Shown: piece after piece, positions 1-9,400 of the stretch
How the letters are laid out: each line of letters starts with the position of its first letter
How positions within the stretch are numbered: the first letter of the stretch is position 1
Assembly: GCA_025201845.1 (NCBI GenBank)
Contig: MU604005.1
Location: 47,869 to 79,125, forward strand
Source: Martensiomyces pterosporus
Lineage: Eukaryota > Kickxellomycota > Kickxellomycetes > Kickxellales > Kickxellaceae
Reading direction: 5' to 3'
DNA length: 31,257 nt
Translations under genes and position numbers: made by a program
Notes under the pieces: model-generated
What the model saw: the letters and a program-made list of their open reading frames with translations, nothing else
Database searches by the model: none
What the model was told of the DNA's origin: nothing

Positions 1-234
1 GAGAAGCGACACCAGAATTAGGAGTGCTTGCGACGACACTTTTTCCTCTTCTTCAGGCGGCGGCTCCTCGGAGTCGCCTGGGGCCCCCGAAATCGATGTT
101 GTCGTGCTCAGAGCGGTGCTCGTTGTCACGCTCATGGCAGTTGTCAGCATAGTTGCCAAGGTTGTGGAAACCAAGCTCGCTGCGCCAGTGCCAAGGCCAG
201 TGGTGGTGGTGGTGGTGACAGTAGCAATGTCCAT
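1..234 (-). CDS. N-terminal fragment of probable Na+/H+ exchanger (Nhx1/NHE type), cut by window edge
   Basis: On the minus strand an ATG at 234 opens a frame that stays open to base 1 and leaves the window, giving 78 residues. The first 50 or so residues are rich in Thr, Ser and Ala (MDIATVTTTTTTG at the start), as in a cleavable or poorly structured lumenal N-terminus. A Pro/Glu-rich stretch (EEPPPEEEEK) follows, then SSQALLILVSLL, the start of a hydrophobic segment. An acidic stretch followed by 'SSxALxIL' just before the first membrane helix resembles the N-terminus of fungal endosomal/vacuolar Nhx1 exchangers, which swap Na+ or K+ for H+. This is recognition of a short motif only. All catalytic helices lie outside the window, so the family call is tentative, but the frame itself looks real. 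A TATA-like element lies about 55 bases upstream. Confidence 0.45.
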   Translation of the reverse strand, partial: MDIATVTTTTTTGLGTGAASLVSTTLATMLTTAMSVTTSTALSTTTSISGAPGDSEEPPPEEEEKVSSQALLILVSLL

Positions 235-289
235 CAGCTCGCTCAAAATGACCCGGCTAAAAATAAAAAAGCTAGATTCCAAAAGCGGC

Positions 290-296
290 TATATAA
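290..296 (-). promoter_or_regulatory. TATA-like element upstream of the left-edge gene
   Basis: The sequence TATATAA reads here on the plus strand, and TTATATA on the minus strand. It lies about 55 bases upstream of the ATG at 234, a suitable distance for the minus-strand gene. A second TATATA lies at about 355-360. The element is nearly symmetric, so its direction is inferred from the gene it precedes. Confidence 0.3.
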
Positions 297-509
297 GAGG
301 CAAGTGGAGGAATGGAATGGAATGGAAGTTCGGCGGGCTCTATTTACATTTAGCTATATAGACGGAAAAAGGGTGACAGTGGAAACAAAGAGGGCGGAGA
401 TGCAGAGCCTGTGCTTGGGTCCCTTCGCTGATTTTATTGCCTGCACAAGACAGCATGGTGGGTGGCTGCCTCGGCTGCTGCATTTTTGTGCTCCCCCGCC
501 GTCGGCTAT

Positions 510-515
510 TTTATT
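510..515 (-). terminator. Polyadenylation signal AATAAA for the LMBR1-like gene
   Basis: TTTATT on the plus strand reads AATAAA on the minus strand, about 46 bases past the stop codon at 561-563. A second copy lies at 433-438. Signal and position are typical of a eukaryotic 3' UTR. The cleavage site is not identified. Confidence 0.4.
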
Positions 516-560
516 GCCAGGGGCGGTTTAGAGCGTCCTTGCTGTGCCTCTGCACACGGC

Positions 561-3500
561 TCAGAGAGCAAGCGCTCTGGACTGGCGTGAGGGGCTAATA
601 ACAGCCCTGCACACAAGGAAGCCAAGCACAGTTCTGTATAGCGCCAAGAGCCAGTCCAGCGTCGACCACGCCTCTCGGACTGGGCGCACGCCATCGTACT
701 TCACCTCGCTCTGCTTCGTGTCCCGGGTCTGCTGCACTGAAGTGGGATCCACATGCGGCTCCGGTGACGTCAGTGAGAGGCTGTGTGGTGTTGCGGCGTC
801 TGCAGGATACCAGCGCATGCTGTGATCCGAGACCTGGCTGCTTGCAGCGGGTGGGGTAGCTGAGGCGCTGCTGGGGCTGATCAGATCGTCGGCCCGCTTG
901 GGTAGGGGCTGGCTGCTTCCCGCATCGTAATAGGGGTGGCCTCTGGCGCTATCCGTGTCAGCGACCAGGTGAGGCCACAGATCCAGGCGCAGCCTCTGGG
1001 TTGCAGGGCCGCCCATAGCAACAGCAGCAGCCCAGTACTCGGATATGAATACTGCTGGCACCGTACCCGCTACCCCAATGCCGCTGTCTGCTGCTTTGGT
1101 GGCGTTGTCATGTAAGCCGCTGCCACTGGTGCGCAGGTCTGTGGCTACAATCATTGAAATTGCGCTGCTCGTGTAATGCAGAACGCCGTCTGCCACAGAG
1201 CGGGTTTGGCAGTATAGCGGATGCAGCACCAGCTCCCAAAAGGCAGTAGCCGCGTTGACGCAAGCGCAGGCAAACTGCGAGGCAGAGTCTGTGATGCTCT
1301 CGAGCGCTGTGCCAAGGAAAGTGCTTTCCACATAGGGCGCAAAGTGCTTTGCCAACGCGCCAATGCAAAGCGACGCCAGGGAAAGCACGCGCTCTGCCAG
1401 GGCGTGCAAAAGCGTGCCCAAGTACAAGCCCGCTGCCTTGGCCCCAGCGAGCACAAGGCTGCAGACGAGCGACGCAAAGCCTGCGACATGCTCCCATTTG
1501 GACCGTTCATCTGCGTGTTTCTGGCGGTGCAATTCATCAGACGCGGCCAGCGGAGGAGGCGGCGGCGGCTGGATCATCAGCGGCGTTCCGTCGTCAGCTT
1601 GCGGCAGCCAGATGCTGTTCCGGCTCAGCCTGCGAAGCATCCCGTACCACTCCGAATGCAGCCGCAGGTCCAGATACGCTGCAGGCGGAGCAGCAGTTGT
1701 GGAAATCTGAGGCAAATAGCCCAGCTGGAAGTCGACAGTAGTAGGCGACAGCGGGACGATAAGATCAGGGAAGAACCACCATATAGCGTATCCAAGGACG
1801 GCTGCCGTGCGGCTAGAATGCGCCTTTGTAAAGCCAAGCACCCACCTGACCAGCAAGCGCTGCGGAGACTCCAGCGACAGCGACTGAAGCAGCACGCGGC
1901 GTGAGATTGTGCGCGCTGGCAGTGCAGTCCTATTGGAGACCATGCTGCTTGGCTGCTCTGCAGCGACGCTGGCTGGCACATGCGGCTCATCGCTGCTGTT
2001 CAAGATCGTGCCGCTTCCCTCGGAATCGGCAGTAGCTGAGATCCGCATGGGGTAGCCGTTGCCCGAAAAGGAGGCCGACATGAGACCGCCTTTGGGACCA
2101 CCGCTGCTGTCCACCGTGTTATTGCCGCTACTGAAGGTCACACCGGCTGGGGCCGGGCTGTCTGTGCCGGCAGATGTGCGGTCAGCAGTGCCTAGTGGAT
2201 CCATGCTGCCAGATTTCTGTGTCTGACACTCTGGGGCATGCACGGGGTGAACAGCTAACTCCTCATCAATCTCATACTTCATCCAGAGCGGCTGAACAAG
2301 CGACGCAATCGGTAGCAGATACGCACGCTCTGAAATAAGCCCAGCAGTGCGCAAAACGCTCGGCCACGTCGTAGCTAAAGCACAGACGATCCACACGTAC
2401 GCAAGCAAATGTTTGCCGGATATAGGCTTGGTGGACCGGTTCCAAAGAAGAAACACACGCCGACCCCAAGTTTTTGCCTGGAAAAACGCATCTGGCAGGA
2501 TGCCGGCTGGCAGAAGGGTGTTTGGCGCAGATACTGAGGCTGCAGACTTGCGCTGGAGGTCGCGATAGTAGCTGGTCAGGTCGGCGCTCGATGAGAAATA
2601 TATACACGATGTGCTGCCAACAAGCTTTGTCGGTGGGTCGACTGAAGCAAAGGCAGGGTGGCTGCTAATCGGACTGATGGCATCAAGGACATCCCGGGTC
2701 AAGAGGACACGCGGCAGCCAGTGCCACTGTCGCGCCCTCAGTAGATCCACAGAGTACGACGCGAGCAGGAAGCGCATTGGGTGAACTGAGTCCTCAAACG
2801 ATGTCCCAAACGACAGCAGCCCAAACATAACAACAACAAACAGAAGCACGCCAGACACCACCTGGCAACCTGTGACCAGGGACGGCACGGAGAGCTGGTC
2901 CCAATCGAGAAACGGCAGTGGTGGTAGTGCATGGACATGGGTGTCGATGGGGGCACCACCGATGATTTGGGGTGCTGCTGGAAGCAGCGCACCCTGCTGT
3001 GGTGTGGGCAGCGCAGGAATAAAGTATGTGAAGTTGTGTGTCAGATCAGGCTCGCCAACAAATATGGCGCTCAGAGCCCCACGAACCACCTGCAGCACGA
3101 CCAGCAGCCAGCACAGGCCAGCAGCTGCCGACAAAACGACGGATGGAGCGTTGCTGGCCATTGTGGCCAGAAGCCGCCATTCCGCTCCGTGCTTCGGTGC
3201 TGTGCTCCCGTGCGGGTCGCTATCTTTCGCCGGGGAGAGCAAGACGCCACTGTCCTCAAGCTTTGCAAGGTCCTCACGGATGAAAAGCAGCTGGGCGTGA
3301 TACCGCTTGATCTGCCGCGACAGCCGCTGCATCTCGCGCTCGCGCTCCCGCCTGCGCTTCCTGTGAGCACCCCGCACGGCTCGCACCATATAGAAGCCAT
3401 CCGAGCCATCGTCGCTGAGCTCTGTCCCATCGGAGTGGTATTGTATGAGGCTACCTGTCGACGAGCTTGCATGGAGGTGGGTGGGCTGTTTGTGCAGCGA

Positions 3501-4787
3501 TGGCACCGAGCCTCCAAGCCATCCTTCAGGCTCGTCGTTCCGGAAGGACCTTGGTATGGAGCTGCCCCTAGTCGCTGCGCTGGATATGCGTGCTCCAGCT
3601 GACGAAGCAAGCCTACTGCCTGCCCTCAGCCGAGGCTTGCCCGACTGGAGGCCCAGCTCAGGGTGTGGCGGAGGCAGACCAGCAGCACGCTTCTTCCTTG
3701 CGTCACGAGGCGGGGTCGGTAGCGGCTGCTCATCTGCGCTGGAGTGGCTCTCGACTGCTCCAAACTCTTCAGAGTCCTGAGCATGCTCCCACCTCCACGA
3801 CTTGATGGTCGCATGCAGGCGCTTCTGGATCAGCGCCTGCTCAGACACAAGCCGTGTGTGCCGCAGCGCTGCCATGTGTGCGACTCTGCTCTTTTGGCCA
3901 ATGCAGCACTTCAGCCAGCCAAACAGCGCCCACGTCCCCCGTGGAACGATTAAAAGGACAGTTGGCAGGGCTCCAGCAACACACATGGCATAGTAGACCG
4001 AGTAGCGGATCGTCGCTGCGTTTGGCGACAGTGGGCGGTAGAGCCCCAAGCTCCGCAGCGAAGCAACCTTTAAGCAGACAAGCTCCCAGAGCAGAGCAGC
4101 AATAGCGCACGCAGCTGACCAGCGCACAATGGCAGCAGCCAGTCTGCGCAGCGTGGTTGCCCGGTGGGACGAGTTTTCGAACAGAATGCCCACTGGGAGC
4201 AAGAAAGCGACGCTGAATACAGAGATGCTCGACTGGTAGAACCAAAGGCGGCGCAGGACGGGCGGGAAGTCGTGTGCACCCTGCGGGCCAATCCAGCTGG
4301 CGCTGGAGCTCGGGCTGCTGACACGGAGGCTGTCTGTGGATAGCGCCTCGCCAGGAACCAAAAGGGTTGGCGGTAGTAGCCATGTGCGCCAGGCAGCAAT
4401 GCTCTTGGGGTCTCCATGGTCCATGATATTTGACAGTGCCACTGTGAGGACCAAGAGGACAGAAAGCATGCCTGCTGCAGCGAGCCCAACTGCTGAGATG
4501 ATAAGCGTGATCTGGCGCGCTCGGAATGTGGTTGAATAAGGCGTGACCAAGTAGCGAGTATGGCGGCGGCTCTTGCCACGCCGCTGCACCCGCTCGCGAC
4601 CGCTGGTGGCCACGTCAGTGCTCTGCTTGTGCGTGCTAGCGTGCCGAACAGCGACATACGAGCATATAAAGAATGCCAGGAAGACAAAGCAGCAAATAAC
4701 GTGCTCACGGGTGGCTACGCAGAACTCGCGAAATTCAGGCGTCATGATGTGTCTGTGGTCGCTGTCGGCCTCGTTTTTACGCTTCAT
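561..4787 (-). CDS. LMBR1-like multi-pass membrane protein
   Basis: A single-exon protein of 1408 residues. The frame is open to an ATG at 4958, but a TATAAAA lies only about 10 bases above that codon. The first ATG of any frame below this TATA is at 4787, so I chose it; 4745 (MTPEFREF) is the next candidate. Hydrophobic segments lie near residues 30-48, 93-118, 180-205, 215-240 and 265-290. A long polar, basic, probably coiled region (HRKRRREREREMQRL) and several more membrane segments follow. Three patches recall the LMBR1/limb-region family: FLLPVGILFENSS, a helix followed by PRGTWALFGWLKCC, and WIVCALATTWPSVLRTAGLI. Family members are membrane proteins, some receptor-like, without a uniform function. 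The protein is about twice the usual family length because of Ser-rich loops and a C-terminal extension of several hundred residues with further hydrophobic stretches. The family call is moderate; substrate and location cannot be told. Confidence 0.6.
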   Translation of the reverse strand: MKRKNEADSDHRHIMTPEFREFCVATREHVICCFVFLAFFICSYVAVRHASTHKQSTDVATSGRERVQRRGKSRRHTRYLVTPYSTTFRARQITLIISAVGLAAAGMLSVLLVLTVALSNIMDHGDPKSIAAWRTWLLPPTLLVPGEALSTDSLRVSSPSSSASWIGPQGAHDFPPVLRRLWFYQSSISVFSVAFLLPVGILFENSSHRATTLRRLAAAIVRWSAACAIAALLWELVCLKVASLRSLGLYRPLSPNAATIRYSVYYAMCVAGALPTVLLIVPRGTWALFGWLKCCIGQKSRVAHMAALRHTRLVSEQALIQKRLHATIKSWRWEHAQDSEEFGAVESHSSADEQPLPTPPRDARKKRAAGLPPPHPELGLQSGKPRLRAGSRLASSAGARISSAATRGSSIPRSFRNDEPEGWLGGSVPSLHKQPTHLHASSSTGSLIQYHSDGTELSDDGSDGFYMVRAVRGAHRKRRREREREMQRLSRQIKRYHAQLLFIREDLAKLEDSGVLLSPAKDSDPHGSTAPKHGAEWRLLATMASNAPSVVLSAAAGLCWLLVVLQVVRGALSAIFVGEPDLTHNFTYFIPALPTPQQGALLPAAPQIIGGAPIDTHVHALPPLPFLDWDQLSVPSLVTGCQVVSGVLLFVVVMFGLLSFGTSFEDSVHPMRFLLASYSVDLLRARQWHWLPRVLLTRDVLDAISPISSHPAFASVDPPTKLVGSTSCIYFSSSADLTSYYRDLQRKSAASVSAPNTLLPAGILPDAFFQAKTWGRRVFLLWNRSTKPISGKHLLAYVWIVCALATTWPSVLRTAGLISERAYLLPIASLVQPLWMKYEIDEELAVHPVHAPECQTQKSGSMDPLGTADRTSAGTDSPAPAGVTFSSGNNTVDSSGGPKGGLMSASFSGNGYPMRISATADSEGSGTILNSSDEPHVPASVAAEQPSSMVSNRTALPARTISRRVLLQSLSLESPQRLLVRWVLGFTKAHSSRTAAVLGYAIWWFFPDLIVPLSPTTVDFQLGYLPQISTTAAPPAAYLDLRLHSEWYGMLRRLSRNSIWLPQADDGTPLMIQPPPPPPLAASDELHRQKHADERSKWEHVAGFASLVCSLVLAGAKAAGLYLGTLLHALAERVLSLASLCIGALAKHFAPYVESTFLGTALESITDSASQFACACVNAATAFWELVLHPLYCQTRSVADGVLHYTSSAISMIVATDLRTSGSGLHDNATKAADSGIGVAGTVPAVFISEYWAAAVAMGGPATQRLRLDLWPHLVADTDSARGHPYYDAGSSQPLPKRADDLISPSSASATPPAASSQVSDHSMRWYPADAATPHSLSLTSPEPHVDPTSVQQTRDTKQSEVKYDGVRPVREAWSTLDWLLALYRTVLGFLVCRAVISPSRQSRALAL

Positions 4788-4965
4788 GTCAGCGAGGAAA
4801 TCGGTGGACACAGCGTCCCTCACTTCTACCGCTGCTGCAAGGCGAAAATGTGCAAGGCAAGCAGCGATGCGCGAACCCGCAAGTAGACACTGCCGGCGGC
4901 GGCGGCGGCCGCTGGCCGAGAAAGCTGTGCTGCAAGGTGTGCTTCCAATCGGCAGCATCGGCGCA

Positions 4966-4972
4966 TTTTATA
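4966..4972 (-). promoter_or_regulatory. TATA box of the LMBR1-like gene
   Basis: TTTTATA on the plus strand reads TATAAAA on the minus strand. It decides the start codon: the ATG at 4958 lies about 10 bases below it, which would put it upstream of a normal transcription start, whereas the ATG at 4787 would be the first in the message. Confidence 0.45.
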
Positions 4973-5010
4973 AGTATCTTGGGAAAAACACGAATGTGAA
5001 TGTAGCGGCA

Positions 5011-5048
5011 AAAGAAGAAGAAAAAAAAGCCCCAGAAAGAAAAAAAAG
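5011..5048. repeat. Purine tract (A/G) between the LMBR1-like and PQ-loop genes
   Basis: A run of almost only A and G on the plus strand reads as a T/C tract on the minus strand. It sits in the 3' end of the PQ-loop gene and just upstream of the TATA of the next gene. It could affect 3' end formation or nucleosome exclusion; the function is inferred. Confidence 0.4.
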
Positions 5049-5081
5049 AGTGTGTAGGGGGGAAATGGACAGGCATTGTTG

Positions 5082-6233
5082 CTAAGTGGAGGCTGGCGCA
5101 CCAGCCGCAGCAGCATTCTCTGGCGCTGTCACCGTGTCGCTGCTGCTGCTTTCGCTGCCCTGGCCTGCAGCAGCGCTGGTGCCATCACCTGCACTTGCGC
5201 CGTGCGTGTCTTTCGCGCGCGCTTCAAATAGCAAGCAAATAATCAGGAGGATTCCCTGGAAAGTGGCAGCCACAAACGTGGATATCCAGCTCGACCAGTT
5301 AACGCCGGGGCGGATCGCAATCGAGTAGGCAAAGACGAAGCCGCCGGGCGTTTGCATCATCATCATTGGGATGCTGATAGCACCAACGCTGCCAGACCGC
5401 CATGTTTTGATGATTTGCGGAATAAACTGCAGACATGTAAGGCACAGGCTGAAGAGCCCCAAGAGGCTGGCCCATGTCCGCGTGAGGGCGGCATAGGGGC
5501 CGATTACAGTGACCAGCGCCGTGCTCATTAGAATGCAGATGAGCGTGTGGGCCACGATGGCACCGGCCACCCAGAGCGCAGTTCGCCACTCCAGCGTGAT
5601 CCGGGCCTGCCCAGCCTGTGAGCCCAGCAGCGGGCTGGCTTCGTCGCTGCTGGCATCGGCAGCTACGGCGCTACCGGTAGCGCTGCCGTTGCTCGAATCG
5701 TCGTCGGCAACGGCTGCTGCTGCATGCTCGTACTTGTTCTTGTCTGGAAAGAATAGCATGTATAGTATGAATGTAATGTAGAACATTGCGCCCTGTATCG
5801 CCACCTGGAATATCCCGAGCAGGCCAGCAAGGCATGCGCCAACAGTCTATGCAAAGGGAGGCGAGGCGTATAGTGCAAACCAGCAGCCAGAAGTGGCGCC
5901 AGACGGCAGCAGGGGCGGGTGTTAGCAGCAAGCAAGCGAGGCGGCATGTGCCCACAGAGTATAGCGAAGCGCTACTAGTTGTGGTGGCTTTACCTGTACT
6001 GTGCAGCACTGCATGGCGAGAAATTGCAGAAGAGCAATGTTTGTAATGTTCGACCCGGCGCCAACCGTGCCCAGGAGAATGAAGTACGGGCTAATTCCAT
6101 CGCTGGACCGTCTGTTGAGGATCTTTATATGCTGGGGAAGGTACGAGAGGAACGTGCCGACACACAGCAGCGCTGTCAGAACCGTGTTTTGCGAAGAAGG
6201 CACGTCCTCGCACAGCGTTGGGTCAAATAGCAT
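5082..6233 (-). CDS. PQ-loop repeat membrane transporter (one intron)
   Basis: Two exons, 6233-5994 and 5846-5082, give 334 residues. The 147-base intron starts GTAAAG (5993) and ends CATAG (5847), phase 0. Starting exon 2 at 5846 restores a conserved-looking stretch, CLAGLLGIFQ, before a membrane helix. The PQ-loop family has seven helices with two Pro-Gln motifs. Here they are FLSYLPQHIKI (PQ at residues 33-34) and LQFIPQIIKTW (PQ at 223-224), each followed by a family-like 'SSDGIS' or 'SVGAIS' turn. Relatives include cystinosin, vacuolar basic amino-acid carriers and less well known fungal members. The NIALLQFLAMQCCT patch fits that last fungal group best. A loop of about 50 polar residues carries EASPLL (about 149-154), an acidic dileucine signal used for vacuole/lysosome sorting. 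The substrate is unknown. Confidence 0.75.
5847..5993 (-). other. Intron of the PQ-loop gene
   Basis: Donor GTAAAG follows CAG, and the acceptor is TTTGCATAG. A nearer AG, at TTCCAG about 42 bases further in, also keeps the frame. It would delete 14 residues of a helix that looks conserved, so the longer exon is preferred. Confidence 0.7.
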
Positions 6234-6494
6234 TCGAAGTCAAAACTGGCCTGAATTAGACGGCGCGCAGTCTGGGTATGCCTTGTTAGACCAGAGCCTG
6301 GTATATTGAAGAAGAAAAAGGTAGTTTGAACTGGCTGGCACCATAAAGAGGCCAAGGTGGAAAAGAAAGCCAAGCAGTGAAGCAGCCAAGCTCCAGCGGC
6401 ACAGCAGCAGTCGCTTGGCTTGGAGGCAGAGCAATAACAAACGTCACTCGCTACACGTGGCTGAAGAAACAGCAACAAAGGCTGCGTCGCTTGC

Positions 6495-9400
6495 TTAATC
6501 ATCCTCTGCAGGTGCTGCAGCCTCCTGGGGAGCGGCGTCCCGTGACTGCGCTTCGCTGCTTTGAGCATGCCTGCCGTCATTGGTATCCACAGGCTTTGGC
6601 TCGTGCGCATCGGCTGCTGGTGCTGCTGGTGCTGCTGGTGCTGCTGGTGCAGTCTTGTGGACAGTCGCTGATGCCGCTGGCTTGGCGCCGGTCCTGGCAT
6701 GGGTTGCAGGTGCAGCACTTGCTGTGGGGGCTGTGGGCCGTGCGGTGCGTGTGGGCACTGCGGGTTTGGTCGTTGCATTTGAAACACGAGCAGCAAAAGC
6801 ACGGGTTCCGGTGGCTGTAGTCGCACCTGTGGTCGTTCTGGTAGCAGCAGGGCGGGCTGACAATCTGGTATTAACAGCGGGGGCTCTGGTGGTGGCTGCT
6901 GTTCTGCTGGTGGCAGTGGTAGTGGGGCGTGTGGTCGGTCCAGCAGCAGCTCTGGTTCTGGTAGTGGTAGCAGCAGCAGTAGCAGATGCGGTAGCACCAG
7001 CCGTGGTAGACGCCATGGATCTCGTGACCGGGCGTGGCGATGCCGTAGTGGCAGTAGTTGAGCGGCGAGCGGCAGTGCGTGTGCCGTTCGTTTGGCTGGC
7101 TGATGCGGCCTCTGCATGCACAGACACTCTCCTTGCTGTACCCGATGGCGAGGCGGAGGAGCTAGTGGCTGCACTGGATCTGGCTGCTCCAATTGTTGTC
7201 CGTCTTGTAGTGGTGGCAGATGCAGCTCCTGCTGTCGTGGATGCCGCTGCTGCTCTAGTCCTCGCCGCTGTGGTCGCTGTGGTCGCTGTAGCGGCTCGTG
7301 CGGCACCAGTTGCACTCGAGCTGGCTGCTGCTGCACGCGTGCCAGCAGCAGTGATTGGCGCCTTCGTAGGTGTCGCTGGAAGTCGCGCTGTGCGGCTAGG
7401 CGTGGTTGCTGCGGCGCTGGCGCGCGCGGCTGTTGCTGTTGAGCGGCGTACAGAGCTTGCAGCAGTAGCAGTGGTCGAGGGAGGGGTTCTCGTGCTTGAA
7501 GCCAACGTGGTTCTGGCACCAGATGGCGTCAAGCCAGCAGCCCTTGCTGCAGATCGAGTGACCATGCCAGGGGTCGAGGGTGCAGCAGCCGCACTCGCTC
7601 CTCCCGAAGCCTGAGATGCCCGGGTACGAGGAGTGGTGGCAGCTGCATGACTGCTCGTTGTGCGGCGCGATGGAGCCGTGGTTGCTGATGGAGCCTGTGC
7701 AGAGCTGCCAGATGCAGGCGCTTTGCGCACGACTCTCTGTGTGGCTGCCGATGGCGGGGCTGCTCTGGTAGACGATCTTGTCTGAGGTGTCCGTGGGGCA
7801 GCAGAAGGCCTTGCTGCTGCTGAAGGAGTAGCGGGGTGCGTGGCGCGCACGGTGCGACGAGCAGCGTCTGTTTTAGGGGTTGCGGCAGCAGGTGCTGCTT
7901 TGGCCGGCGTAGTCTCGGCCTTCTTCGTAAGAGCAGCTGTCTCCACAGGCGTTTCAGAGGCGCTCTCGACGTTGCACTGCCCTGCGGGCTCGTTCTCCTC
8001 GTCCTTTTCCTTCTCGCTGTCTCTCTGGTCCGGCTCAATCTGCAGATCAGCCATCTTCTGAGGCAAACTGTCGTCATCTTCGGGGATTGCCTTCAGATCC
8101 TTGTCGTGGGAGTCTGCATCGGCCAAGGCTGGGTCTGCCGCTGGTGTGCCATCAGCATGGCTGTCACTGCCGATGAATGGCGACTTCACACGACCGACCC
8201 TCTTGGCCGTGGCCAGGGGGTCCTGGTGCGACGACAGACGGTCCGCCTGCAGGAATGGCGACGATGCGAGGCGCTTTCCAAAGGGCGAAGGCTTCTCGGG
8301 GGCAGATGACTTGGCTTGCGGGGGAGTGGCAGGCGTAGGTGCAGGTGTCTCTGAGGCGCCAGCGTCCTCTGCAGCCTGCTGCCTCTCGCCGCCGTTTACC
8401 GATAGAGCTGCGGCTGGCTCGGCGGGAACTTCATCGTACCTAACGCCGTTTGGTTCAGCTGCAGCACCATCGGCGGCTGGCTCTGGTGCGGACACAGCCA
8501 AGGCACTCAGCTTGTCGGCCAAATGCGCATCGTCCGCAACATTTGCTACCTCGTTTTGTGCATCGGCATCCTCAGTGACATCCATGTCTTCGACTGGCTC
8601 GTCATCGTGCTTGTCGACAGCCTCCGTCGTTTCCTCTGGGACAGCAGCCAGAGCGCTTGCATCATCGACGCTGTCGTTGTCCACAGCAATTGGCTCAGGC
8701 ACCTGCTCCTGCGCATGGCCATCCTCAGCAACATGCTCATCAGCCTTGGCCTCGGGCTCAGTAGCTGCATCAGCCACAGGCTCAGCAGTGGCGGCAGCTT
8801 CGGGCCCGGTTTGTATTTGTGCTTCGGTGGCATCAGCGACGGCATCTGGTGTGTCATCAGCCGTGGGCTCTTCATGCTTAGCAGCTTCTGCAGGAAGACT
8901 AACAGCGAGCGGGTCATCGCCTGGGCCGAGAACCTTGAAATTGCCATTGAGTAGCCCGTAGAACACGGCCTCGATGGATCTGGCTGCCTCGCTCGCGTCC
9001 TTGCTGGCATGAACGGCGTTCTGCTGTGCGTCCTGCCCGTACCTTGCACGAAGGCTGTCGCGGGACTCGAATTTAGCCGTCTTGGGGTTGGTGGGTCCAA
9101 CGAGTTCCTTCCAAGCAGATACTGCGTTGGCTCCTTCAAGAACGAGTGCAAGCGACGGGCCACTGGTCACAAAGTCGATGAGGCGAGAAAACACAGGGAA
9201 TGTGCGCATTTCGCTGTAGATGCGCTCAGCAGCGGCGGCTGTGAGCACTACCTCTTCCTGCGACACAACGGTGAACCCCTTTTCGACAATGTGCTTCACA
9301 AGCTGCTTTCTGTAGCGCGGGTAGGCATCAGGCTTGATAAGCGCAAATGTGCGCTCATACGCGGGGTCAGAGGGCCTGGCGAGCTCCACAACGCTGTCGT

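Larger units (their letters stand above)
235..560. other. Intergenic region between the exchanger fragment and the LMBR1-like gene
   Basis: Both flanking genes are on the minus strand, so this stretch must hold the 3' end of the LMBR1-like gene and the promoter of the exchanger gene. Two TATA-like elements (290-296 and about 355-360) and an AATAAA signal (515 to 510, minus) are visible. The longer open frames across it have no recognisable protein content. Confidence 0.5.

Noticed and set aside
4788..4958. Start of the LMBR1-like protein at 4958
   Set aside because: A TATAAAA lies about 10 bases above this codon, so it would probably not be in the message. The extra 57 residues are Arg- and Ala-rich without family similarity.
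6580..7614. A 344-codon Val/Ala-rich plus-strand frame
   Set aside because: It is the antisense of the Ala/Thr-rich tail of the NDK protein; its composition is a mirror of that tail.
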